Source of the DNA: Spirochaetota bacterium
GTDB taxonomy: Bacteria; Spirochaetota; UBA4802; UBA5550
Assembly: GCA_016933025.1 (NCBI GenBank)
Contig: JAFGBT010000046.1
Span: 1 to 60,124, forward strand
Direction of reading: 5' to 3'
Length of the DNA: 60,124 nt
The position numbers were made by a program, and so were the translations under genes. The notes under the pieces are model-generated. The model was not told the DNA's origin. It searched no databases and saw only the letters and a program-made list of their open reading frames with translations. Shown in pieces: positions 34,048 through 41,691 of this stretch (position 1 is the stretch's first letter; each line of letters opens with the position of its first letter).

Positions 34048-35223
34048 TTATCTCCGTACGACAACGGCCGTGCCCATGCCGCCCCCGGCGCACAGGGTTG
34101 CGAGCCCCGTGCCGGCGTTTCTCCGCTTCATCTCGTATATCAGGGTGATGATAAGCCGCACACCGGTCGCGCCGACCGGGTGTCCCAGGCTTACGCCGCT
34201 CCCGTTTACATTCGTCTTGTTGCGGTCCAGGCCCATCGCCTTCTCGCAGGCCAGGTACTGGGCGGCAAACGCCTCGTTCAGTTCGACGAGCTCCATGTCC
34301 GCCAGGACGAGACCCGCTTTTTCAAGCGCCTTCCGGCTCGCCGATACCGGGCCGATTCCCATGATCTCCGGTTCCACACCGGCGGTCGCGGTGGCGGCAA
34401 TCGTCGCCATGACCGGCACGGCCAGTTCCTTCGCCTTTTTCGCCGACATCAGAATAACACCGGCCGACGCGTCGTTGATGCCCGAGGCGTTGCCCGCGGT
34501 GACGGTGCCCCCTTCCTTGAAGCTCGGCTTCAACGAAGCAAGGGCCTCGATCGTCGTGTCCCGACGCGGATGCTCGTCAGTATCGATTATATCCTTCTTC
34601 TTTTTTCTTTTTACCTCAACGGGTATTATTTCATCCTTAAAACGACCGCTATCAATCGCCTCCACGGCCCTCTGCTGGCTCAGGAGCGCCAGTCTGTCCT
34701 GTTCCTCGCGGGTGATACTGTATTTTTCCGCAAGGTTCTCGGCTGTGATGCCCATGGCCGGACCGATCCCGAGGTTGGTCAGCGAGTCCCACATGGAATC
34801 GCGAACCTCTGCGTGCCCGATGTTAGTCCCGTAGCGCATCCTGTCGATGGTATACTGCGCGTTGCTCATGCTGTCCGTGCCGCCCGCCATAATGACATCG
34901 GCCTCGCCGCACCTGATCTGATAATACCCGAGCTGCACCGACGACATAGACGAGGTGCAGTTCCTGTGAATGGTTATCCCGGGAACCGTGACCGGCAGGC
35001 CAGCCTTCACGGCGGCAACCCGCGCGAGATTGTTTTCGCCGTTGGTCCGCTGGTAGTTCTGGCCCCAGATAACATCGTCTATGATCCCGGGCTCTATCCC
35101 GGCGCGATTCACCAGCTCCCGCATCACCGGGATGGTGAGATCAAGAGCGCTCGCATCTTTAAATACGCCGCCCAGCCTGCCGATCGGCGTCCTGCACGCG
35201 GCTACGATTACCACATCGTTCAT
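34048..35223 (-). CDS. Thiolase (acetyl-CoA acetyltransferase type)
   Basis: A 391-residue thiolase. The start at 35223 has GGGAGGA upstream and the usual N-terminus DVVIVAACRTPIGRLGGVFK. The active-site Cys is in TIHRNCTSSMSSVQLG, followed by the conserved VELNEAFAAQ, NVNGSGVSLGHPVGATG and CAGGGMGTAVVV, with both the His and the second Cys in place. The enzyme joins or splits acyl-CoAs; in this operon it could start chain building from two acetyl-CoA or end a degradation route. The segment EVKRKKKKDIIDTDEHPR is a charged loop typical of the family. It follows the TetR gene by 32 bases. Confidence 0.93.
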   Translation of the reverse strand: MNDVVIVAACRTPIGRLGGVFKDASALDLTIPVMRELVNRAGIEPGIIDDVIWGQNYQRTNGENNLARVAAVKAGLPVTVPGITIHRNCTSSMSSVQLGYYQIRCGEADVIMAGGTDSMSNAQYTIDRMRYGTNIGHAEVRDSMWDSLTNLGIGPAMGITAENLAEKYSITREEQDRLALLSQQRAVEAIDSGRFKDEIIPVEVKRKKKKDIIDTDEHPRRDTTIEALASLKPSFKEGGTVTAGNASGINDASAGVILMSAKKAKELAVPVMATIAATATAGVEPEIMGIGPVSASRKALEKAGLVLADMELVELNEAFAAQYLACEKAMGLDRNKTNVNGSGVSLGHPVGATGVRLIITLIYEMKRRNAGTGLATLCAGGGMGTAVVVRR

Positions 35224-35255
35224 TATAATCCTCCCAGTCCATGATTCAGCGCATT

Positions 35256-35855
35256 TTACTTTTGCGCTCCGAGGCCCCTGAGGGCAAATCTGTACATGAA
35301 ATCTATCAGCTCTTCCACAGAGTATTTCCCCTTGGGGGAGTACCATATCCTTGAACGGGCGATGATGGAGCCGATGCTGAAGACCGCTATCTTTTCATCG
35401 ATGTCACTCGCGAACAACCCGGACTTTTTCCCCCGTCGTATGATGGCGACGCCTATCTCGTCATAATTGTCCCTGAGGCTGACGATCTTTTTGCGGTTTG
35501 CGGGCGACAGGTTTTTAAGGCCCACGTCAAACAGGAGCTTCGAGGAGCTTTTCTCGCCAAGGGTAAGCCTCACGTGATTGTCGATCATCAGTCTGAGGGC
35601 ATCGAGGGCATTGACGCTGTCATCGTCCTTGAGATATTGTATGGGCGACACGATCTCAACCATCTCCTGGCGAAGGATCTCGTACAGAATCGATTCCTTG
35701 CTCCTGAAAAAATTGTAGATGTTCGCCGGCCTGAATCCGCACGAGGCCGCTATGTCCTTCATGCTGGTTTCGGCATACCCCTTCTCCCAGAAGAGAGTGC
35801 TGGACTCGGCAATTATCAGCTCACGCTGTGTCCTGCTCGATTTTCTTTTTGCCAT
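35256..35855 (-). CDS. TetR family regulator of the acyl-CoA/acyltransferase locus
   Basis: A 199-residue TetR protein. The N-terminal DNA-binding part is LIIAESSTLFWEKGYAETSMKDIAASCGFRPANIYNFFRSKE, and the rest is a helical ligand domain. It is first in the leftward series and directly faces the CoA-transferase gene, a common place for a local repressor. A near-perfect inverted repeat at 35880-35895 lies 25 bases upstream of its start and overlaps the expected -10 box, which supports self-repression. Its ligand is likely an acyl-CoA of the pathway, by analogy with FadR-type TetR members; that is inference. The ribosome site is weak. Confidence 0.9.
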   Translation of the reverse strand: MAKRKSSRTQRELIIAESSTLFWEKGYAETSMKDIAASCGFRPANIYNFFRSKESILYEILRQEMVEIVSPIQYLKDDDSVNALDALRLMIDNHVRLTLGEKSSSKLLFDVGLKNLSPANRKKIVSLRDNYDEIGVAIIRRGKKSGLFASDIDEKIAVFSIGSIIARSRIWYSPKGKYSVEELIDFMYRFALRGLGAQK

Positions 35856-35879
35856 GTATTTTGCCTGAACTTTTTATGA

Positions 35880-35895
35880 ATGAATGACCATTAAT
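35880..35895. promoter_or_regulatory. Candidate TetR operator
   Basis: ATGAATG-AC-CATTAAT is an inverted repeat with 6 of 7 base pairs matching and a two-base spacer. For the leftward TetR promoter, TTGACA (35916-35911) with a 17-base spacer puts the -10 box at 35893-35888, inside the repeat. It also lies about 15 bases upstream of the rightward promoter. Confidence 0.55.
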
Positions 35896-35909
35896 TTAAT
35901 AATCCCCGG

Positions 35910-35937
35910 CTGTCAAGCACTATTAGGCTTGTATAAT
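35910..35937 (+). promoter_or_regulatory. Promoter of the CoA-transferase gene
   Basis: CTGTCA (35910-35915), a 16-base spacer and TATAAT (35932-35937). A second TATAAT is at 35947-35952. The -35 box overlaps the TTGACA of the opposing TetR promoter, so the two promoters are back to back and probably compete. Confidence 0.6.
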
Positions 35938-36002
35938 AAACGACCGTATAATAGATTTGTAGTAAATTCGGAATTTTACCAGAGACCTCGAGGAGCAACA
36001 GA

Positions 36003-37208
36003 ATGCAGATACTTGACGGGCTTAAAGTCATCGACCTGACCCAGTTCATTTCCGGTTCGCGGTGCACACAGATACTCGGCGACATGGGCGCGGAGGTCGT
36101 GAAAATAGAGCCGCCCCAGGGCGATACCCTCAGGACGATCTTTAAGCTGATGCCGGGCGCCGAACGCTGCTACTCGGTCTTCAACCGGAACAAGTTCGGC
36201 CTCGCCCTCAACTGGCGTGACCCCCGCGGGAGCGAGGTCATACGGAGGCTCGCGGCGCGCTCTGACATTTTCGTCCACAATCTTTTACCGGGATCGCTCG
36301 AGAAGAGCGGGCTCGGCTACGACGATATCAGGAAACTGCGGGACGACATCATATACACGCATATCTCAGGGTTCGGCGCTACCGGCGTCCATCCGGAACG
36401 GGCCGCCTTCGATATCATCGCGCAGGCGGTGGGAGGCCAGTTCTGGAACGACCAGGACACCTTCCTGCTGCCCGACAATTACTGGGGCGATCTGACCGCC
36501 GGGGCCTACGCCGCCATCGCCACCCTCCTCGCCATCATACAGCGCATGAGGACCGGCCGCGGCCAGTATATCGACATCTCCATGCAGGACGTGATGTACT
36601 TCTGCAATTACCGCGCCATGATGGACAAGGCGCTGGAGCCGATCATGACCGACGTGGAGCAGAGACTGGGCCGCAACCCGAAGGACGTGCTGAACTCGCC
36701 CGACCGGATGCCGTTCTACGGCTTCTTCAAGTCCAGGGACGGCAAGGTGGCCATCGTTTCCCTCACCGCCAGACAGTGGAAAGACCTGACCGAGATTATC
36801 GGCCGGCCCGGCATGGCGACCGATCCGAAATTCAACAACCTCATCGTCCAGATCCACAACCATGACGAGGCGGTGCGCCTCATCGAGGAATGGACCGCGT
36901 CACATACATCGCACGAAATCATTTCAAGACTGGAAGCGAAAAAAATTCCTTGCGGCATAGCCTATACGTCGGAGCAGGTGAACCGTGATGAGAACCTCGG
37001 GGCGAGGGAGATGTTCCGCAAGGTCCCCCACACACAGTTCGGGGAGATTGACGTTCCCGGCTTTCCCTTCAAGTTTTCCGAAGCGGAGGGCGTTATGGAG
37101 ATGGCAGCGCCCGCTCTCGGCGAGCACAGCAGGATGATCCTGGAAGAGTGGCTCGGCTATAAGCCGTCTGAGGCCGACATTTTATTCAAGGACGGCGTGA
37201 TCATCTGA
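36003..37208 (+). CDS. CaiB/BaiF family (class III) CoA-transferase
   Basis: A 401-residue enzyme that moves CoA between acids through an aspartyl intermediate. Typical segments are LDGLKVIDLTQFISGSRCTQ, LGDMGAEVVKIEPPQGD, the putative catalytic Asp in NYWGDLTAGAYAAIATLLAI, and GRGQYIDISMQDVM. The ribosome site is GAGGAG. It is divergent from the TetR gene and probably under the same control, and would supply the acyl-CoA substrate for the leftward enzymes by activating a free acid with a donor CoA. It is a single-subunit form. Confidence 0.93.
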   Translation: MQILDGLKVIDLTQFISGSRCTQILGDMGAEVVKIEPPQGDTLRTIFKLMPGAERCYSVFNRNKFGLALNWRDPRGSEVIRRLAARSDIFVHNLLPGSLEKSGLGYDDIRKLRDDIIYTHISGFGATGVHPERAAFDIIAQAVGGQFWNDQDTFLLPDNYWGDLTAGAYAAIATLLAIIQRMRTGRGQYIDISMQDVMYFCNYRAMMDKALEPIMTDVEQRLGRNPKDVLNSPDRMPFYGFFKSRDGKVAIVSLTARQWKDLTEIIGRPGMATDPKFNNLIVQIHNHDEAVRLIEEWTASHTSHEIISRLEAKKIPCGIAYTSEQVNRDENLGAREMFRKVPHTQFGEIDVPGFPFKFSEAEGVMEMAAPALGEHSRMILEEWLGYKPSEADILFKDGVII

Positions 37209-37218
37209 GAAGTGCGGA

Positions 37219-37596
37219 TCAGAAGCGTCCTTCCAGGGCCTGCTCAATCATGATATCGGTGCTGGTGTCATATCGGGCGTCGACGATGAGCACGTCATTG
37301 CTTTCCTGGACGCCGCTGACCTGAGCGGTCCGGCCCCATACGCCTTCCACCTGGGCGTTCACGAACCGATTCATCGCCTCGCCTTCGACCGTCCCGCCCC
37401 GGAAGGCCGGGATAATGCCGAAGATCAGCGAGGCCGCAAGGGCCATTGACGCGGCCGAACCGACCGCGCCCCGCATGTACAGTTTCCGGCGGCGTCTGCG
37501 CAGCACCCTCCCGGCGATTGATCGGTCCCATTCTCCGCTGCGGAGCCTGGCCTCGATAGCTTCATTGAATTTATTATCATGTAATGTTTCCATCAC
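37219..37596 (-). CDS. Probable membrane anti-sigma factor
   Basis: A 125-residue protein with a cytoplasmic N-terminus of about 40 residues, a basic stop-transfer stretch (VLRRRRRKLYMRG), one membrane helix (SAASMALAASLIFGIIP) and a small outer domain. The sequence is not close to a known anti-sigma family, but its gene overlaps the ECF sigma gene by four bases (ATGA) and has the classic size and topology of a cognate anti-sigma factor. It would hold the sigma factor at the membrane until an envelope signal arrives, possibly through the Spy-like protein encoded first in the operon. Confidence 0.65.
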   Translation of the reverse strand: MMETLHDNKFNEAIEARLRSGEWDRSIAGRVLRRRRRKLYMRGAVGSAASMALAASLIFGIIPAFRGGTVEGEAMNRFVNAQVEGVWGRTAQVSGVQESNDVLIVDARYDTSTDIMIEQALEGRF

Positions 37597-38093
37597 ACTG
37601 CCTCTTTTGATAATTTCTGCATCAACTCCTTGCCGCGGGAGAAACGCGACTTGACCGTGCCGGCGGTGATGCGCAGCCTGAGGGATATCTCCTTCTCGGA
37701 GAGCCCCCGGGCCTTCAGCTCCATCACGCCCCGGTATTTCGGCGGGAGCTTCTCAATGAGAATATCCAGAGCGACCGCCGCCTCCTCGCGACTCTCGGTC
37801 TCAGGCGCCCTTTCCATCTGCTGCCGGCCCGCCTTCTCGGCCTTTTCTTCCTCCCGCGCCATCCTGCCGTTCATACGCAGTGACTCGTTCCTGGCTATTG
37901 TGTAGAGCCAGGACCCGAGCGACGACTCCTCCCTGAACTTGCCCGAGACCAGGTGCCGGTAGCCCCGCAGGTATGTCTCCTGCACCACATCGTCGATGGC
38001 AAAAGAAAACCGTGCCGCCAGGTGCCTCCGCACTGCTGACAGCACGATCTTCTTGGTCCTTCCCACGATCTCCGCGAATTCGATGTCAGTCAT
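37593..38093 (-). CDS. ECF-type RNA polymerase sigma factor
   Basis: A 166-residue sigma-70 family protein with only regions 2 and 4. Region 2 has AIDDVVQETYLRGYRHL and SSLGSWLYTIARNESLRM; region 4 has KLPPKYRGVMELKARGLSEK and ISLRLRITAGTVKSRFSRGK. It sits between the Spy-like gene (45 bases upstream) and the membrane anti-sigma gene (four-base overlap). A GGAACC/GGTCAT promoter of the ECF type lies upstream of the operon, which suggests that the factor drives its own operon. Confidence 0.93.
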   Translation of the reverse strand: MTDIEFAEIVGRTKKIVLSAVRRHLAARFSFAIDDVVQETYLRGYRHLVSGKFREESSLGSWLYTIARNESLRMNGRMAREEEKAEKAGRQQMERAPETESREEAAVALDILIEKLPPKYRGVMELKARGLSEKEISLRLRITAGTVKSRFSRGKELMQKLSKEAV

Positions 38094-38137
38094 CAGGACC
38101 TCGCTTAACTCTAGTGCGGCTCCAGAGGGAGCGCCGC

Positions 38138-38662
38138 CTACATGTCGTCCGGACCGTCAGGCCCCCGGGACCCTCCGCTGCGATGCATTCTGTCGCCGCG
38201 CATCATATGCCTGCGGAAGGACCTCATCTTCTCCTTCTGGTCGGCGGTGAGAACCTTTTCGATCGCCAGCCTGTGCTCAATTCTAAGCACCTGCATTTCC
38301 ACCCTGATGTCGGCAATCTCCTTGAGAAGCGCCCTGACCTTGCCCATGTTGACATTCTCCTCAAGAAGGAGCTTTTTCAACTGGATATTTTTAGGCGCCA
38401 GTTTTTCCCTGTAGTCAAGACTCTCAAGCTGGTGCTTCTTGTTTATCTCAGCAATCTTCTTGACCTGATCGTCGTTGAGACCGAGTTCCTTCTTCATCCA
38501 CACGGGGTCGCCGAATATCGGGCAGCCCTTTTCCATCATGTGCATCTTCCCGCGGTCGTTCCGTGCGGGCGCCTGCCTCTTCCCCTTCTGCGCGTACAGC
38601 GCAGGCTGGGCAAGCGCTATCGCTACGGCGACCGCCACTGCCAGTTGTATCCCTTTTTTCAT
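38138..38662 (-). CDS. Spy/CpxP-like periplasmic sensor protein
   Basis: A protein of about 174 residues with a signal peptide (VAVAVAIALAQPALYAQ) and a helical body with two LTxxQ-like motifs: LGLNDDQVKKIAEINKKHQL and VLTADQKEKMRSFRRHMM. This is the fold of Spy, CpxP and the heavy-metal sensors of the CnrX/ZraP group, which bind misfolded proteins or metals in the periplasm. The N-terminal mature part and the tail are rich in Met, His, Arg and Asp (KMHMMEKGCP, HMMRGDRMHR), suitable for metal binding. A strong GGAGGAAC site sets the start at 38662. Encoded first in an ECF operon, it is the likely signal receiver. Confidence 0.85.
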   Translation of the reverse strand: MKKGIQLAVAVAVAIALAQPALYAQKGKRQAPARNDRGKMHMMEKGCPIFGDPVWMKKELGLNDDQVKKIAEINKKHQLESLDYREKLAPKNIQLKKLLLEENVNMGKVRALLKEIADIRVEMQVLRIEHRLAIEKVLTADQKEKMRSFRRHMMRGDRMHRSGGSRGPDGPDDM

Positions 38663-38708
38663 TGTTCCTCCTTTATCCAGCACGGATAATTATTCTCATT
38701 TTTATGAT

Positions 38709-38736
38709 ATGACCCCGGGACCCGGATATAGGTTCC
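38709..38736 (-). promoter_or_regulatory. ECF-type promoter of the Spy-sigma-anti-sigma operon
   Basis: Read leftward, GGAACC (38736-38731), 16 bases, then GGTCAT (38714-38709). This matches the usual ECF pattern of GGAAC, 16-17 bases and GTC. The -10 box lies about 47 bases upstream of the first start codon. Confidence 0.65.
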
Positions 38737-38778
38737 ATATAATTGAAAAAAATGCAATCAATAAGTTGAACCTATATC
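38725..38778. repeat. 11-bp perfect inverted repeat around the ECF promoter
   Basis: GATATAGGTTC (38725-38735) and GAACCTATATC (38768-38778) are exact inverted copies, 32 bases apart. The left arm covers the -35 box of the ECF promoter, so the right arm is a second GAACC site facing the other way. It could be a regulator site or a divergent promoter element. Confidence 0.5.
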
Positions 38779-38986
38779 AACACCATCATTCATAGAAAAA
38801 CATCTCATTTTCAATTCATAGTTCCTCGACCCCCCGATCTCCTTTTCTGACACATTGATATCACTTTGTATGAGAAGGATATCGGGAGAACGGATAAAAT
38901 GTAAATTTGGCGTATATATTTTTGACTCCAGTCCGCCCATGAAATAGATTATTAATACAGAACAGTCATCATTAGGGAGGAAGCTT

Positions 38987-39454
38987 ATGAGAGGAGAAAA
39001 ATTGATCGATTATCTCAAAAGCAACAATGTGTCATTCAAGGTCATTCATCATCCGGTTGCGTATTCCTCGGCGCAGACGGCCCACCTGGCCCATGTTCCC
39101 GGCCGGGAAATGGCGAAGCCGGTCATTGTGAAGATCAAGGGAAAATTGACCATGGTGGTGATTACCGCAAACCAGAAGGTTAATATCTCGCTCCTGAAGG
39201 CGCTGTATGGCACCGAGGACGTCGAGCTGGCCTCGGAAATCGAATTCATCAGGCGCTTCCCTGACTGCGAGATGGGCGCTATGCCGCCATTTGGAAACCT
39301 GTACGGGATGGATGAAATTGTATCCGAGGAGCTTGCAAAGGACGAGGAAATCGTGTTTAACGCGGGAACCCACACCGAGCTGATTAAAATGAAGTACCGC
39401 GATTTCGAGGGGCTGGTACATCCGAAAATCGTAAATTTTAAATTTTCGATCTGA
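38987..39454 (+). CDS. YbaK/ProX-type aminoacyl-tRNA deacylase domain protein
   Basis: A 155-residue single-domain protein of the YbaK/EbsC/ProX family, which removes wrongly attached amino acids from tRNA in trans. Recognisable parts are LKSNNVSFKVIHHPVAYSSA, GREMAKPVIVKIKGKLTMVV, the lysine-containing strand, and FPDCEMGAMPPFGNLYGM followed by EIVFNAGTHTELIKM. The GAMPPFG loop and the conserved Lys near residue 43 fit the family. A clear GGGAGGAAG site precedes the ATG. It stands alone on its strand. The exact tRNA specificity cannot be told from sequence. Confidence 0.88.
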   Translation: MRGEKLIDYLKSNNVSFKVIHHPVAYSSAQTAHLAHVPGREMAKPVIVKIKGKLTMVVITANQKVNISLLKALYGTEDVELASEIEFIRRFPDCEMGAMPPFGNLYGMDEIVSEELAKDEEIVFNAGTHTELIKMKYRDFEGLVHPKIVNFKFSI

Positions 39455-39479
39455 GGAACCGGCGCGCCGAAAGAATAAT

Positions 39480-40277
39480 CTACTGCTGTTTTTTGAACGC
39501 CGAAAGGCGGAAATCCTCGATGATGGCGGCGGCCTGGTCGCGAACCTTCATGATCGCACCGTAGCCGGTCAGCCCGGCAAAGATTCCCATGATCCGCTTT
39601 TTCCGACTGTCTTCAACGAACAACTTGTTCATCCGGAGAGGTATCTCCCACGCGGGATTCCTCGCTTCGATGAGGCCGTCACAAAAGTCGATTATCCCGT
39701 GGAGCAGGAACGCCGATTCTTTCAGGTATTCATTCTTGTCCCGCTCGATCTCGAGCTCGGACGCGACGCGGCGGCGAAGTTTCATGAGGTGGTCCTCGAT
39801 TCTGCGGGCCGGGAGTTTGCCGCGGGGAGCCGCAAGGATGTTCAGAGCCCCATCGTAGACCACAAGCCGGTCCTTCATGGACTTGTCTTCAACCAGAACG
39901 AACAAGATCGCAAAATAATTAAGCGCGAATTCGGAAAGGGCCCCGTAAAAATGCGCAATTTCAAGCCCCGCCTTCGGGTGGAATTGTACCGCCGGGTATT
40001 TCTTTATGCGGGCGGTTATTTCGTCGATGATCCGGTCAACCTGGTCTGTAAAGGACTTCTCGCTCTTTTTCTTCTCGTATTTTTCCCTTATCTTCTCGAA
40101 ATTAGCGATTTCGGCGAGCACGAAGGCTTCCATGTTCATCCTGTTCCGGACGGCCATGACGTGTCGTTCTTCAAAAGCGTCGAGATTGAACCAGGTCGGG
40201 TTTTTCCTGGAGCACTCCAGGTACTTCTGCTTCAGCTTCTCGATAAGACTGTTCAGTTCACCGTCAGACATGGTCAT
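39480..40277 (-). CDS. Conserved-looking cytoplasmic protein of unknown function
   Basis: A 265-residue protein that I do not recognise. It has no signal peptide or membrane helix, is rich in charged helices (LIEKLKQKYLECSRKNP, IREKYEKKKSEKSF, RRRVASELEIERDKNEYL) and has about 10 aromatic residues in a central stretch (LEIAHFYGALSEFALNYFAI). The start at 40277 follows the stop of the HEAT-repeat gene by 16 bases, so the two genes form an operon and this protein may work with it. An open frame to 40370 would overlap that gene and has no ribosome site. Confidence 0.75.
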   Translation of the reverse strand: MTMSDGELNSLIEKLKQKYLECSRKNPTWFNLDAFEERHVMAVRNRMNMEAFVLAEIANFEKIREKYEKKKSEKSFTDQVDRIIDEITARIKKYPAVQFHPKAGLEIAHFYGALSEFALNYFAILFVLVEDKSMKDRLVVYDGALNILAAPRGKLPARRIEDHLMKLRRRVASELEIERDKNEYLKESAFLLHGIIDFCDGLIEARNPAWEIPLRMNKLFVEDSRKKRIMGIFAGLTGYGAIMKVRDQAAAIIEDFRLSAFKKQQ

Positions 40278-40293
40278 GGAACGGCGCCCCCGG

Positions 40294-41547
40294 CTAAATA
40301 AAGCGTTTGATATATTTCCGGATAGTGTCCCGCAGCATCTCCCTGAAAACGGGGTCCTGCTCCCGTGCAAAGAGGTCGAAGAGCCCCATGAGTGAAGTCC
40401 TGTCGTTTATCCTTTTTATCGCATACAGGGCCGCCGACTTCACATAGACCTGATCATCTTTTTCAAGGACTTCAAAGAGGGCCGCTAGTGCGCGCCGGTT
40501 CCGGTAATTACCGAGTGAATTGCAGACCTCCGCGCGCACGCGAAAATCGTGGTCGCCGGATCCGCGCACCAGCGCGTCAAGCGCCTTAAAGGTACCTGAA
40601 AAGCCGAGCACGTATGCCGACTTGACCCTGAGTCCAAGGTTGTCGTCGGCGAGCATTATCTTTTCCAGGCCCCGCACGTCCCCCGCCCTCCTCAGGGACG
40701 CCAGCGTCTCGATCATGATCTCCTTTATTTCGCTGTCGTCCTCGTACATGAGCCGCTGGGACAGTGTGTTCACCGACACCACAGAACCGATCAGGCGTAT
40801 CGAGCGGGCGCTTTCGCGCCTCACGTCCCTGTTCTTGTCGTTCAGCGTCATGTGCATCGTGCCGAGGCCGCCCACGTCACGCAGAGCGCCAAGTGCCTCG
40901 ATTGCGGCGACACGCACCTCGTCATTTTTGTCGCCCAGGGCCGCCCCCCGTATGAGGCCGAGAGACCGCACGATCCTGTTCTCCTTCAGGCAGTTCAGCA
41001 CGTAGATCCTTATCGACTTGTTTTCTTCCTTTAAAAGATTGGTCAGCGACTGATAGAACCGGTGATCGTACAGATAGTTCATCGCCTCAATGAAATAGAT
41101 CCTGTGGACCGGATTGTCGCTGTTCACCATGTTCAGTATCACGGGGAAGAGCCGGTCGTCGCCAATCTTCTTCAAGGCTCTAGCGGCGCTCTTTCGCACC
41201 GGCGAATGGGAGCTGATCAGGTAATTCGCCAGAGGCATGACGAAACGCCTCTCCTCATACTCGGACATCTGGTCGATAACGCGCACCCTGGTACTCACCC
41301 GGCCGGCGTCTTCCAGGCGCTCCAGCCAGCATGAGGCGATGTCGTCGGCCGGATACTCTCTGAGTTTTTTCACGAGTTCCCGCTTCTTCTGCTCGTTCTT
41401 CTCGGCAAGTAGTGCGCCGATGAGGCCTGAAACCTCCATAGGACAGTCGGCTTGTGCCGCGGCAGGGACCGGCCGGTACAAGCCGAATGGCCCGGCGACA
41501 ACGGCCGCCAGGATGCATGGTATGATCCTTCCTCTGTTGCGTTTCAT
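40294..41547 (-). CDS. Exported HEAT-repeat protein
   Basis: A protein of about 417 residues with an N-terminal signal peptide (RIIPCILAAVVAGPFGLYRPVPAAAQA) and about ten HEAT/PBS-lyase-type helical repeats. Examples are VRKSAARALKKIGDDRLFPV, NDEVRVAAIEALGALRDVGG, RRESARSIRLIGSV and RVRAEVCNSLGNYRNRRAL. HEAT arrays hold protein partners, and here would do so in the periplasm. The start at 41547 is preferred to 41580 because it begins the signal peptide (MKRNRGR). It is first in a two-gene operon with the unknown protein at 39480. Its partners are unknown. Confidence 0.85.
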   Translation of the reverse strand: MKRNRGRIIPCILAAVVAGPFGLYRPVPAAAQADCPMEVSGLIGALLAEKNEQKKRELVKKLREYPADDIASCWLERLEDAGRVSTRVRVIDQMSEYEERRFVMPLANYLISSHSPVRKSAARALKKIGDDRLFPVILNMVNSDNPVHRIYFIEAMNYLYDHRFYQSLTNLLKEENKSIRIYVLNCLKENRIVRSLGLIRGAALGDKNDEVRVAAIEALGALRDVGGLGTMHMTLNDKNRDVRRESARSIRLIGSVVSVNTLSQRLMYEDDSEIKEIMIETLASLRRAGDVRGLEKIMLADDNLGLRVKSAYVLGFSGTFKALDALVRGSGDHDFRVRAEVCNSLGNYRNRRALAALFEVLEKDDQVYVKSAALYAIKRINDRTSLMGLFDLFAREQDPVFREMLRDTIRKYIKRFI

Positions 41548-41615
41548 ATGATATGGATGCCGGGAGGATGCGCGGAGCACCTCCCCGCATACCCTACTCC
41601 CTGAAATGTTTTTGT

Positions 41616-41648
41616 CAATAAAATAAAAGACCCGGGCATCCCGGGTCT
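41616..41648 (-). terminator. Terminator of the second TetR gene
   Basis: AGACCCGGG and CCCGGGTCT (41628-41636 and 41640-41648) form a perfect nine-pair stem with a three-base loop. Read leftward it is followed by a T-rich run. It lies 43 bases after the TetR stop. Confidence 0.88.
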
Positions 41649-41691
41649 CCGTACAGCAGCGGCTGGCATTCGGGCGCGGCGCCGGCCGCCG

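Larger units (their letters stand above)
38663..38986. other. AT-rich intergenic region between the ECF operon and ybaK-like gene
   Basis: This 324-base gap has no gene. It contains the ECF-type promoter (38709-38736), an 11-bp perfect inverted repeat (38725-38735 with 38768-38778), and the GGGAGGA ribosome site of the next gene. No terminator is visible. Confidence 0.6.

Noticed and set aside
32776..35244. Long plus-strand open frame (822 codons) opposite the dehydrogenase and thiolase genes
   Set aside because: It is the mirror of well-recognised genes in GC-rich DNA, reads as low-complexity Arg/His-rich sequence and has no ribosome site or domain.
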